Assembly: GCA_036971475.1 (NCBI GenBank)
Contig: JBAIZL010000002.1
Location: forward strand, 46,420,229-46,484,228
From: Prosapia bicincta
Taxonomy: Eukaryota > Arthropoda > Insecta > Hemiptera > Cercopidae
Length of the DNA: 64,000 bases
Direction of reading: 5' to 3'
Shown here in pieces: positions 23,101 through 36,523 of this stretch. Within the stretch, counting starts at the first letter, position 1, and each line of letters begins with the position of its first letter. The notes below the pieces were generated by a model that was not told the DNA's origin, searched no databases, and saw only the letters and a program-made list of their open reading frames with translations. The position numbers and the translations under genes were made by a program.

Positions 23101-23640
23101 GTTTAGGAAATAATAACTTCAACTAAACCCAATATTATTCCCCCTTCGAAACATTTTAGGAAGTAAATTAAATATGCATCAACGATCCTCCTACCTCCTT
23201 ATCTTTTACGGAAAATATGACATGTAAACAAACATACAATACCTAAGGAACAATTTTATTTTGGTGCCTAAGGGATAGGGACTTAGCAAACATTCATTAG
23301 TTATTAGTATTTCATTTATGTTCATTAGTTTTGGTTGAATATACATTATTATTATTTTGAACACGCTGAAACTAAAAAATGATTGTTATATTAAGTTTAC
23401 TTAGCTAAGAGTAACCAATGGTTATCTATCTATAACAATTGTTAACAGTTTGTGCTAGGTATGAAATAGTCAAGGAATGCTTTCTGTAACTCTCGACATT
23501 TTTCACATTTAAATAGTCAAATACATACTTTTTTAAAATCTGTAAAGTATTTATTAATAAATATCTTTAAAATATTTTACGTTAAGGGTTAAAACATTAC
23601 TTTGTTGTAAACATGTACCGCTACATTTCCTTTACAAATT

Positions 23641-23644
<4 letters not shown>
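23101..23644. other. AT-rich spacer
   Basis: Nothing recognised on either strand. Confidence 0.5.
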
Positions 23645-23722
<78 letters not shown>

Positions 23723-23750
23723 TGTGTGTGTGTGCGTGCGTGTGTATGTT

Positions 23751-23818
<68 letters not shown>
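23645..23818. repeat. Compound microsatellite (GT)n(GA)n
   Basis: Interrupted (GT) to 23771, then (AG) at 23774-23818. Frames here encode only Cys-Val, Arg-Glu or His-Thr, Ser-Leu strings. Confidence 0.95.
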
Positions 23819-23822
<4 letters not shown>

Positions 23823-26800
23823 CAACGCTGTATACATTTGTGTACGAATGTATATATAGTGTACATCGTTCTAAACATTTTGGCATATCTTATCTCGTCT
23901 CTACCAAATACATTCAGTTTTTCGTAAAACTTGCTACAAATCTTCACAATTATGGGAGAGTTAAACATCGTCTTTCATGTACTGAATAATTATCACTGAA
24001 GTTTATAATCTAGATCGCAAGTTCGTGCGTCATGTAAAGCATAGTGCAGCATAAATAAAGTAAACATCTTTTTGAATTGTAGAGTGAAAAACCACATAAG
24101 AATATTTTCATTAAAAAATATTTAATGCATTTTTCAATGTATTGATGTACCCAAAGTGTCGATATAAAAAACCAAGTGCTCACATCCTAACGCTGTATGC
24201 GGGTAAATGCTACCCTAGGTCAGTTCCTGTTCGTTCTTTAGCCTTTAGCCTTCGACCTTAGGTCGAATCAACTGAATTATTTCCTAAATTGTTAGAGATA
24301 TCCCATGCGTAAAACGCCGTGAAAAATAAGAATAAGCTTATTATATACATTTAGCTCTGTAAAGCTTAGAGATTATTTGATAAATATATAACGCAAAACT
24401 ACATATTAACCTCTAAATGTACAAGGATAACATTAGTCTTTTAAATACATCTTGACCATATAAAAGGCAACCTAAAATCATTCGCTTGCAACTAAAGGCT
24501 TTATTTATTTACACATATTTGCTGTATTTCGTTTTTTATATATCTATTTGTTTTTAATTTGTTTGTTACTGTCATATAGTAATCTTAGAAGTTACAGCTG
24601 TTTAGAATGTGTTTTCTGAAATAATCATGTTTTGTTTCTACCTCTATATACTAAGGTGAAGTACATAGATGTACTATAGGTGTACTATATAGGTATGCTA
24701 TTGATGTACTGTTTTCTGAATTTCATAGAAGAAAATTAAAAATTTTTAATTTTGTAAATAATTTGAAATCTTAAATCATTTGCCTTTAATTTCAAGTTTA
24801 ACCTAACTGAAAATATCTAGAGCAACCATATGTTTTCAGTGCGTATTTTCAAAAATTGTATATTTGTTTGCATATCTTAATTGTGTTATTTATAAACCAA
24901 CAATTGTAAGCAATTTAAGTTTTGAAATCAAGGTCATTCCGAAACGCGACACCAGAGGAAAGTATTGTAAAGTTAGGAAAAAGTAATGAATTATATAAAA
25001 ATATTCGTAACAGAAATGAAGATGAGTATATTAAGAATTGGAATGTAAAATAATTAGAGCAATTTTTTATCCATTCTGTATTTTCAAAAAATGGTTTTTG
25101 TATGTATATACTTGAAAGTAAAATTGAGGAACGATTTTAAAAAAATAATGGGAATTCCTAATTTTCAAATTCCACTTTTCAACTTAAATGCCTTAAATTA
25201 TAATTATTAAATGCTTTAATATTATTTTATAATACATGTTTTAAATTAAATTATCATTCAAATAGTAATTGGATTAAATCTAATATATGAATTTTCTTAA
25301 AACATATTTTAAAATTTCGTTTCAAGATCTGTAAAGTTTATAGTTTTATGGATCACATGATAATATGGCAGTTTAAACTTGTTGCCCATTTAAAATTTGA
25401 ATTAAAAATTTCATTAAAATTTGAAATTTCTGAATATTTATTCATTATTTTTCAATATTTTCGGTTTCTAGAGTCATTAGTAAGTTCTATCTTGTGACAA
25501 CCGGAACTGCACAGCGCAATTAGTAGGGCCAGGTGAATGCAATTAATAATCCATGTTGAACATATGGTGCAGATAATATTAGCGAGAAGAAACTGCACTT
25601 CTACAAAAACATAGAATAAAGAATACACAATATGAGGAAAGATTAAACCAGGTATTGATCCGCTTTTCTTGCAGAAGCTTTAGAATGGAATTTGACGGGA
25701 CTACTTGAACATGTTTGAAGCACAATATATCTGATATCGGATTAGAGCACCGCCAGCTGAGAGTATACGCTTTATAAATTTTTCTCAGGCTCTGTTGATC
25801 ATGGTAGCAAAAATATTTTCTTATTTTTTTATCATAAATGAAATTTTATTGTAAAAATAAATTAAAAAGTAAATCATGTTATTATAATATTAAGTTAATT
25901 AAATTAATAATATATATACTAAAAGCGGTTACCTTCCCTAGTTAACTAATCTGTACTTATTAATAATGTGTGTATTTTTTTTAGTAAGCGGCTGCTAATA
26001 TATGACGTCAGAAACTAGCCACGGAACGAAATTCAAAGATATAAATGAAATGACAAAAAAAAACTAACGAAAGAGCAAATTTTAAGTAAAACTACTCAAC
26101 TCATTTTCACGCCAACAATGAGGCAGTATACGTACTCATAAATATCACTATCTTGATTTCGACCGAAAGGTCCAATTGATAAGATTTTCTGTCTATTATC
26201 ACATACACCGAACCATATTATTGAATAAACATTGGTTTAACCACAAAAGCCTAAGAAATATTGCATTTGCTTCTAAAGAGTTTTAATACTCATATTTTAG
26301 ATTTGTATTAAAAACACAAAGTTAATATTATCCTAATTATTATTTTACATCCATATTACCCGTGGCAATAACATAGGTGACCCCTTTTTATGTTATTTGT
26401 GTGCTCCACCCTACAAAAGCTAAGGCATTTCCTGCAACGTTCATTCCAAACACTTTGCTTTGTAGCTCGGATTGGATTATATATTTGGCAGAGTGACCTT
26501 TGTTGAAAGTTTCCTTTAGAGTGTTAGCCTGGTGACGTGGAGCTAAGACGAACTTAGTAAAGATTTAAGTGCCGCATTTATTATTCATAGCATCTAAGTT
26601 GTACCGTCTGACTAAGTAGCTACGAAATGCTAAATGCTCCAAGTTGCTATACCATGCTTCTACCTAAAGTACAAACTGCAACTTAAATGAGTTTTTAAAA
26701 ATATCTTGAATTATTCAGATAATTTTCTATTAATTAAAATTGCAAAACTTATTGGATATATTTTAAAACTCATTTACAAAAAAATTCTTCAAATTACTTA

Positions 26801-29800
26801 TTAGACCTGTAATACATTGAACCAATTTTAGTGAAGAAATGATCAATTCATATGTTTTTAACTCGAGTAATATTTTAAAAATTACATAAGATCATATATT
26901 TTTCGAAGTAAAATATTATTATAGAAACCGGCATAGGAAAAATTTTAAATTTTCATTTTGACATATTTTTTAAATCCTTAAACATATTTAAAAATTAACT
27001 TAACTATATCTTATGTTCGTAAAGAAATAAACATTAAAAACCGTCTTTTGTTAATACAGTATTATGTTTAATGCGAATATAAAGAAATACATTTAAATGA
27101 AAGAACTTTAAAATAAATTAATACATATAATAATAATAATAAAATAATAAATACAGTTTGAAATAAAAATAACCAAATAACACACTCCAGGTAAAATTTA
27201 AAATTCTTGACAGACCTTTCATGTAAATTTAGGTTTTCATAATTAGAATTTCTAGAAGGTAAAAAACACTCCCGGTACGTAGTTCTATTAACACACATAC
27301 TTTTAGTTATATTAACAATGTTCCGATATGTAGAAAAACATTTGGTAAATATTGCTAATTTTTTTCATGTGATAGTTTATTCATATTTCAATTGTTAAGT
27401 AAAAACATAATTTATTACCTTCTCTACCAACCTCATACTTGGGGGTTTCTTTTGTAACGGATTTGTATAAACGTTCATTCGTATTGTTTAATAGTGGCTC
27501 TGTTAAAAATGTGGATATTATTCAACAAAGTAGTAAAGGTGACAGTACTTATGTAATTAAATATATAGATGCTGATTAATTATCGACAGATGACGTAATC
27601 ACGCTATAACGTATATATGTGACGCTTAAATAAAGTGGAAAAGATATTTTAATAAAAACTTGTAAGTATGTATTTAAATTATTTAGCGAAATATTACTGG
27701 ATCTCATATTACATCATTGCAAGTTAAAATGCTATTGAATTGGTAAAGTCTTTTATTTATAAGCTATCAATTATATTATATTATAAAATAAATCCTAATG
27801 TATGGAAATAGTACACCTAAAAATTGATCCTAGTTTTTATGTAATAACACATTATTTGATTGCACTACACGTAGAATTAACACATTTCTTAACAATTAGT
27901 TTAGAAAAACCTTAAATATAGAAAAAAAAACTTTGAATGTAATTATTATAATTTTTTAATCATTAATTTGTATTACAAGCTATAAATAAACAGGCTCAAC
28001 TAGAATTAACATTATATGAATCCAAGCTGAAACTTGTAATTTCTTTTACTCATCATTTTCAGCATTAATCACTAACTATATTTTACAAAAAAAAAAAAAC
28101 ACTGAATGTGGGACCTTAGTTTGAGTCTTTTAGAACTAAATCAGCTGTTTGCAATATTTATTTCAAGTATTAGATGCATTTTATAATAAACCTGTAACGA
28201 GTTTATATTTGTCAGTAATTCCGACTTGTTGTGCATTACGTTTGGCAAATAATGTAAATTTTTCATGTTTTTCTGAATAATAAAAACCTTAATATGGAAA
28301 ATGTTTTTTCACTTCTTTCAAAGTTTTGCATGTTTCAAGTTATCTTTAACACCATTACAATTAACAAGCAATTTCTTCAGCTCTAAGGGAGGCTGAGACC
28401 AAAGGAAAGAAAGACACGTGCAATGTCCAAGGGTAGCATTTATCCAACGCAACTTTAGAGCAGACACCCGGTATTTGTTAATGGCAGGTTTTGCTACGAG
28501 GCTGCCACTCAACCTAAGTAAATTTGTTTGTGCCAAATAACAAATATCTTAGTCAATTATTTTTAATATATAAACCAATTAAACTTTTTTTTCAATAAAA
28601 ATTCATTTACCAACCTATCTATATGCTAAAACCAATAATGGAAAACGTTATAATTCTTATATTTGTAAAATAAACTTTTTTTCTCAAATTACGAAAATGT
28701 TCTATAAAATGAAAAAAAATACATTTTTTAAAAACATTTCTACTAATTTCGCAAGATGTTAAAGACTAGTCTGGATATTCCTACATATTTTACTGAACAA
28801 AATGTTTCTAAATTTGTATTTTGATTTTATTTTATTAAAGTCAAATAAATCAATAAACTGAAAGTACTACTAAGTCATAATACTTTTCTTTCTTTATAAT
28901 AACAGTTCTTACATATCATCATCAACTTCTATATGTGAGTAGCATCGAATTCAAGTTTAAAATAGTGAACAACAGGGTTTGTATGTAGCTCATTCATATT
29001 TTGTAATTCGATATATTGTAACTTATTACAATGTTGAAAGTAAATTACTATTCACTTGAAACTTTTATTCATTATGTTATTTCAGATAATAAACATTTAT
29101 TATTATATTTAATAATTTAGACGCAATCTACCCTTTTACCGAAAATAATCCCAGAGTATTGCAGTTTCCTATTATTTCCTCATTGTTACTATTTCTGTAA
29201 TTAAGTCATAGTATGATACAAAGTCATACTAGGAATCAAATACTTTTATTTGTCAATAAACCAAAACAGTGACGGATTAAGACGTGTGTTATTATTCATA
29301 ACTCTTTTCTTCCTAAACTTATCAAAACCTATTACTATAATATTCCCTACTACTATAATAGTATTTACTACAATTCTGAAGTAACCAATTTAGATGTCTA
29401 TTCTTTAGCTCATATTTCAATTAAATTTTGTTTTATTTAGTTAAAACTACCTGGTGCTTTGCAAAAATTAGGTATGTATGGATAACAATAAACTACGTTT
29501 TGTAAATTGTTCAATTCCAGTAAATATTTGACCCCGCGATTATATTGTATTAGTTTGATTAAGTTTGTCTTATATTTGTAAGTTTATTAACTACGAAATT
29601 TATAAAAACATTGTTGAATATTTCTCATTTATCTTACTCCTGCAACTTATCTTATTAGCATTAAATTTAATGTCATATGTTTTATTAGAATTATGTGTAC
29701 GGAAGGAATATCTGAGTTATTGTTTTGGGTCAATCCCATCTTGAAGTAAGGGTCACTCGTTTAAAGGTTTTAACTGTATGGAAATATTCACCATATCCCG

Positions 29801-32800
29801 AATTTCGTGTTCCGTACGTTTTATAAACTTATCATGATTAATAATAATTATTATTACCTTGTCAATTGTGAGTTTTATGATTAACGAGAAATCAAATCTA
29901 TTACTTATTTCATTTTACCTTACAGTTTTCGTTAAATACATTACATATTTCAAGAAATATCTAAATATATTTAACTGGATTACAAACCAACATTTGCAAA
30001 AGTTCATCTAACAAAATTTTACCTATTCATTTAAATTATTTATTTCTGAATAATATCGACCAAGAATAATCAATATTTTTTTAAATTTAAAACCTTATGA
30101 AAAATAACTTACAATTACTTCTTTTAAAATAAATTGCCCAAAGGATCGCAAATTTGTAATTATTCCTGAATATATTAATAGAATAAAAATTTGAATAATT
30201 TTCATGAATTCTATCTTTGTTTTTCACCATTTACACAACAAAAGAATAATAATTATCTATGGTCACTGCTATAAGTGATGACATAATTTTATAAACGTAA
30301 ATATTTAAAAGGAAGAGCTTTACCGTATTAAAAAAAACTACAAGTTTATAAATTATTTAATTGAAGCGTAACAAATACATATGCTATAGAAATAGCTTTT
30401 AATAAATAGAAAGGAAAAGGAAATGTAATGACTATTTTAAAGTTTACTTTACATACTTACATTGTACAAGTATATAATTTTCATTGAAATTCATAAGTTA
30501 ACATAAACTGTAGTTATAGGTTGTGAAACTTCTATTGTAAGAACGATGGAAAATTCTTTATTGTCTTTATGTTAGCATAAATATTTACAATTATGGAATA
30601 ATCAATATTACAGGGTATTCTACTGCAGTTTCTCGTTTTTGCAATTTCTTGTTTTTTCGATGTTCTATTCTGCAGTATTTTGATAACAGAAGAAACAATA
30701 TGTGGACTCTACATAGTATTAACAATTACTAGAATTTGCAATTTTATTACTCTTGCAAAATTTATAAAAATTTATATTATTTCTTAGATCTCTCACATGT
30801 CCAGGTTTCATTGAGAATTTAGGAAAATGCACCCGCCTTTGGGATTTTGAATCTTTTAATTTCAAAATTCATTCAGCTTTTAAATTGTATTTTCCTTGTA
30901 TCGGATTTGTATTTAGCATAGTACCAAAGAGCATCTCAAATTTTGTTATAATTGACACAATAAAAAAATTACTAGTTTAATTTTTCAGAAGACTACAAAT
31001 TTGTCGGCCTGTATTTATAATTATCTAACCAAATATTTAATAGTAGTCAAATTATTAACTTTCTAAGCTTTAATACTTAGAACTTTTTAGTCAAGATAAA
31101 ATCAATCATTAAAAGCCAAAATCAAATGTCTCTCAACAAAATAACTCGTCTTCCTCGGATTATATTGAGTACAGTTTAAAAACTTAATTATGAAGCTATA
31201 TCGGAAATATAATGAAATTTAAAAATTAGAGATTTCTAAACTTTTATGATATTTAAAGTAGCCTAGATATTATGGTTTTCGTTTGAGTGAATAGTTCATA
31301 TACTAGTTATGATATGAATAACTCATATAATAAATTAAATAACAACTTTTAATTACAGTAAAGCTTTATTTTTAAATAATACTAGTGATAAGTAATTCTG
31401 TTAATGTATATGTTTTAATTTAAAAAACAATAAAATAAAATAAAAATATTAGTAAATCCGCTGAAATATATAACTATAAGACTAATGTTTATTATCTTTG
31501 ATCCATTCTTAATGTTTTGTACTACGAAATAAATGGATTTATTGTTCTTTCTTGTCAGTGACAGTCAATATGTCAATGGGAAAAGATATATAAATGAAAT
31601 ACAATATGTCAAAAGAGAAAGTTTGTCGATGAGATGCATTATGTCAATAAAAACAATATGACAACTGAAGACAAAATATCACTATGCCAATTTAAAATTC
31701 TGTCAAAATTAAAATTTGGTAATGTTATTGCACGATAGTGAGAATTTGTAATTATAAGTTTTTGTAATGGAAATAGTTTTTTTTAAATCTAATAAGTAAA
31801 ACTTTGCAAATAAAATTACAATTCGACATTCTAGTTAAAAAATCACTTTTAGTAAACCATAATATTTACATATGTGATTAGTATTAAATATTATGAAAAT
31901 AAATGGAACAGTAACAAATGCATTCTTTAAACACTGTTGATACGATGAAATGACTAACCTAACTCTTTGAATCTACTTTTCAAACGCCTTGGAAAGGTTT
32001 TTCTCTGAAGTTGTAAAGCAACATTTTTCATGGATCGAGTAATTTTAATACCGAACGCCTTAAAGTCATTTGTTATCACGGGCCACTGGCAACAGTGGAT
32101 AATGTAGTGACTAACGCTGTGGGAACCCTTCAGAATAGGCAACTCTTTCTACATGGCGCTGAAAACGAAAGGAAAGATTTTATAGAGTTTACATTAAATA
32201 TATTTAGGCGAATAGTAATAAAATTTAAAATAATCTGTTGACAAAAATGTAAATGTCACAAAAATATAGATAATGATGAACGAGATACATTTAACTGCAT
32301 TATTGAAAATACAAGATGAAATTAATGGAGTGCATGCCCTACAATATAATGGGGCTGGGTGCATGCGCTCGTTTGTTGTTGGGTAAAATATTTATTTATT
32401 TTAACATATCAATGAGTAATACAGAATCCTGCTAATTAACTTCCCACAAAAGATATATTGTATAATGAACAAACCCAAGATGGTGTTGTATATTGCTAGC
32501 CAATATTGGTGTTGTATAGCCAATATTGTTAAATTGCATATTACGTTGTTTACGAATTGTGGTGACCGTTTATTAACCACGATACTTGCTTGTGCATTTA
32601 CCATCACTAAAAATCCACGATGTTAACTGTATTTTCTAATTTTATATTGAGTTATAACTGAAGTTGAAATATTCGTCAGTTGTAAACCTATTTTCATAAT
32701 ACAAAACTGAGATTTAGACATTAAATAATTATATCACTATTTTATAAATCACTATATGTCTATGAATATAATGCATGTTCTACATTTTATGTAATGAAAG

Positions 32801-34655
32801 CCTATGTGCAATATACTTTAGTTTATGTATATAACGGTATATCAAGAAAGTCATGTTTTATTTTACTGTATTTTCATTTTATTTAATTTTGCAATTATTG
32901 TTTGGATGCATTTAAACAAATTATTTTTTATTATTTGTAATTATACGAGACATAAGTCTTGTATTGAATTTAAGTATGTAAATGTGGAGGGACTTATAGT
33001 TTAAAAGGTGTAGTAACCGATTTAAGATATCCATATATGAAATATAATCTTTAGTGCGATTTTTATAATACATTGAAAAATGATATTTTTGTATTACAGT
33101 ACCTTCTTATTATTTCTGTTGGTTATATTTTTGTTACAATGTTCTCTAAGCAAAAACTTGTTTTTGTTAATTTGGAAGCACGACTTCATAATATTGCTCT
33201 GCGCTCGAGGACATTTTACACAATACACAGCAATTTTCTACTTATTTTAAATTAAAGATACACGTAGTATATTGAATGATTTTAGAGAGAAATAGTTTTA
33301 AAATTAACATAAACCTGAATATTGTTGCAAGATAATATGTCCTTTAAATATTTATTATACACTGTTTTCATCAGTGCTATCTCAGGCAGTGAAACTTATA
33401 GGTTATTATCTTATAACAAGTGTCTGAAAGAAATTAATATAACACCTATATTTGTAAAAATATTGTGATAATTCAGAAAAAATACTGTGCATTTAGTGAT
33501 AGTAATAATATTTTGTTTTACTATATAGTAATATATGTTTTTAAAAAAATTGACAATGCTTTATTCTATTTTTAAATTCAAAAGCATATTGGAGAAATTT
33601 ATAAAATTTGTGTTAGAGTGATATAAATAGGGCGAAAGAATAGAATGAAATTACAGACACAGCAAATGTCTACCTTGACATAATTACAATATTCAAATCT
33701 CCTATGTAATCAAACTATCGTGTTATTAAAAATTTAAAATAAAACTTAAATTTTTTTTTACGAGTCTTCTCACCCTTTCTTATCTGTGTGCGTGAGTTTG
33801 TTTGTGTTTGTATGTGTGTAGGTGTGCGCGCGCGTTCGTGTTTGATTCAATTAAATATAAATATTTCTATAAATATTTCTTACAGTAAATTTCATAAAAT
33901 ATTTATTACGTTGATTTAAAGGTAAAAACAAGTAATTTAGTAATCTCTTATAAAGTGTTATAACTAATATTAATATTTTAGAATAGCTAAGTTGTTAATA
34001 TACACTTTACATATACATAACTCAAAGGCAATTGTAGGTTCGTCGTATAGAAGTAGTTGTCCTTGAAGAGGAAAAAAGAATCAAAAATATTACTTACAAT
34101 AAGGAACTGGTATCAGAAGTAGTTTTAGGAATTTTTCATATCATTAAAGCATATCAAAATATATATTATCGGATATCTGTAAGGAAACTAGTTTGTTCCC
34201 ATTCAAGTAAAACACATAAATCCGCTTTCACTCTCAAGCTATAAACAAGCAAGTGTATATAATTTATGTTTATGTTTACAGAAGGAACAATGAGTTTCCT
34301 CCTGCAGGAAACCGCTCACAATGTGACGTAATATCGGCGAAACCCTCGGGTTACATTCCTTTAATAAGACAAATGTTCCTTTTCTCGCTTCGCAGGAAGT
34401 ATAGCCAAAGTACCCTGTGTTTACATCGAGGTGAATAATTGTATTTTCGAAGATTTACAATGAGAATTAATAAACAGTCTTAATTAAACTGTTATACCCC
34501 TGATAACAACTATACCCTGAATTTTACCACTGATTTTCTTCATACGCTTGAATGTGTATAACACTGATCAAGAGCTCTTGGAATTTATTTGGATTTTTTT
34601 GTCTTTCAAAACCCTTTATGTATGTGTCCTATACGTCAAATTTCTTATTTTAGCA

Positions 34656-34658
<3 letters not shown>
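23819..34658. other. Long AT-rich stretch without supported genes
   Basis: About 10.8 kb read on both strands without a coding exon or transposon domain that I can defend. GC-richer islands at 24180-24320, 26340-26680 and 28330-28550 may be old transposon debris or conserved noncoding sequence. Bases 31560-31700 hold loosely repeated ATGTCAA octamer-like motifs. Bases 33785-33845 are a degenerate GT/GC tract. Confidence 0.5.

Positions 34659-34720
<62 letters not shown>
34659..34720. repeat. (AT)n microsatellite, left border of PLE copy D
   Basis: A pure AT run of about 62 bp that abuts the 3' end of the minus-strand Penelope-like fragment. Confidence 0.95.
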
Positions 34721-34724
<4 letters not shown>

Positions 34725-35396
34725 TAAATGTGGTTATATGTTTTCTTGTAATATAGTTAATAAATTAAAAATATTTCTAAAACAATAATACTTTTAATGA
34801 ATATATTTATTCAAAGATTTTCACCGATAAATTAGTACCAGCATCTTCAGGAAAATAATTAGGGCCTATCTAATAAAATATTTTTTCAAAATTAAATCAT
34901 ATGTGCTACAAACGACCATATGTTTATAAGTATTGCACTTTATGTAATTTTTTCTATAACATCAATGACCTTATAAATAGTTTGTTGGCTTGATCTCACT
35001 TTAATTTGTTCATCAATTAATTTGTCTTTAACTTTATGCCTATAAATTTCCAATGTTTCAAATATATTCATTTTTAATCCTTTATTCAAATCTTTTATTA
35101 ACTTCATATTTTCTATTTCCGGAAACTCGTGTCCATTATTAATACAATGCGTAACTAAATTTGATTTGTTTATGTTTGGTTTGATATAAGCGTATGTATG
35201 TATATCGCTTACACTGTAATCCACTTAAACAATTATCGTATGTGATATATTTGCGAAGACATATTTTAAAAGACTGTCTTCTAAAGCTCAAAAAGAAGAG
35301 CACTTTAAATAATGAACTATCGAAAGTCGACTGGCTGGTATGATTCTTGTATAAAAATTTGTAAGTTATTATTGGATACAATAAAACAGTTGATCA

Positions 35397-35398
<2 letters not shown>
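34721..35398 (-). pseudogene. Penelope-like element 3' fragment with GIY-YIG domain (copy D)
   Basis: The minus strand encodes RRQSFKICLRKYITYDN (35260-35310), the part after the YIG motif. After a frame change come KSNLVTHCINNGHEF and LKMNIFETLEIYRHK followed by DEQIKVRSSQ (35190-34975), the C-terminal GIY-YIG block of PLEs. Downstream on the same strand (34851-34812) is a hammerhead-like module: CTGAAGA, T, GCTGG, loop, TCGGT, GAAA. It then reaches GTTTTCTTGTAATATAG beside an (AT)n tract, as the other family members do. Another (AT)n tract borders the 5' side. The copy is truncated and inactive. Confidence 0.85.
34805..34858 (-). ncRNA. Hammerhead-ribozyme-like motif in PLE copy D
   Basis: Minus strand: CTGAAGA, one unpaired T, a five-pair stem GCTGG/TCGGT with wobbles, then GAAA. 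The CTGANGA and GAAA boxes fit a hammerhead core, and hammerheads are an established feature of PLE terminal repeats. The extra T after CTGANGA departs from the canonical core, so activity is doubtful. Confidence 0.45.

Positions 35399-35450
<52 letters not shown>
35399..35450. repeat. (AT)n microsatellite, right border of PLE copy D
   Basis: A pure AT run abutting the truncated 5' side of the PLE fragment. Confidence 0.95.
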
Positions 35451-35452
<2 letters not shown>

Positions 35453-36424
35453 ACATATATTATAACATAGTAAGGAAATAGTAGCTTCAGGTTCGCGACC
35501 ACTACAAAGTCATCTCACTTAAAAATAGTAATATATATATATGGTTGTTATTATGAAACGTTACTGGGAATTAATTGATGTTGAGCCCAAATCTGTATTC
35601 TTGATAGATTAAATTCAGAGATTTTCTGGACGTACAACAAAAACTCAATGAAATACTCACGAAATTGGCTTCAATTTACTAAACGTTAAGACTAGTCTAC
35701 ACTTAAATAATACAATTGTGCAATTTCGCCAGCAAGCTACAACGATAACACAAACAGCCAGAACTCTTTAAAATTTAACCGTTGTCTCAAATCTAATATT
35801 ATTCAAGATACAACTTAGGTTAAATGTATTTATCTCTAGATGTGAGTTTACTGTGTAATATGTTGTACTTCTATATATCTACCTACTAGGCAGTTAAATT
35901 TTGAAATTTTATCTGCTTTCTTTTAATTTAAATGTTACAAGAGTTAGAATTATAAATAATTAATTATAAAAATTAACTGGTACTTAAATCTGCATTGTGT
36001 AGCTTGTGGGTTCCCCTTCCTATTCTACCGTCTCTGGCGTCTTCCAGGGTTAAACTCCTTTCTGGCTCCTTGGCCTGCTGCTTTCTGCGAAACCAAACCC
36101 TTCCTCCTTCTACTCGAAATCCCTCTTCGACTCCCAAAACTGAATTACCTTCTCCCAAGTAGTTCCTTCCTTATATCGCTTCCATTTCTTGTGTCTTATC
36201 CATTAATCCTCCCTTTCTTGATTTACTTTGTCACTCTTATTATGGGTTTACCCGCTTCACTCTACCTGTCAGTCAGTCTATTCTTCCAATCCACAGTTTA
36301 AAACCTTTATACTTTTTAGAAACGCCTTTTATCCTTTCAAACTAACAGTAGCCTATAGATTTACAACATCTAAAATAATGTTTTTTCTTCTTACCATGTA
36401 AGAACAAATGTTTTGTGTCATTAA

Positions 36425-36437
<13 letters not shown>
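35451..36437. other. Spacer with a pyrimidine-rich island
   Basis: Bases 36000-36320 are clearly C/T-rich and higher in GC than their flanks. The minus-strand frame there is Glu/Arg-rich only because of that bias. No gene is supported. Confidence 0.4.

Positions 36438-36522
<85 letters not shown>
36438..36522. repeat. (AT)n(GT)n microsatellite
   Basis: An AT run to 36482, then (GT)20. Confidence 0.95.

Positions 36523-36523
<1 letters not shown>

Noticed and set aside
24225..24260. TTCGACC/GGTCGAA inverted repeat
   Set aside because: Seven-base arms only, single copy, no context.
34253..34438. Exon-like segment with acceptor TTTATGTTTACAG and donor GAG|GTGAAT
   Set aside because: The product resembles nothing and no partner exon was found; composition alone is not enough.
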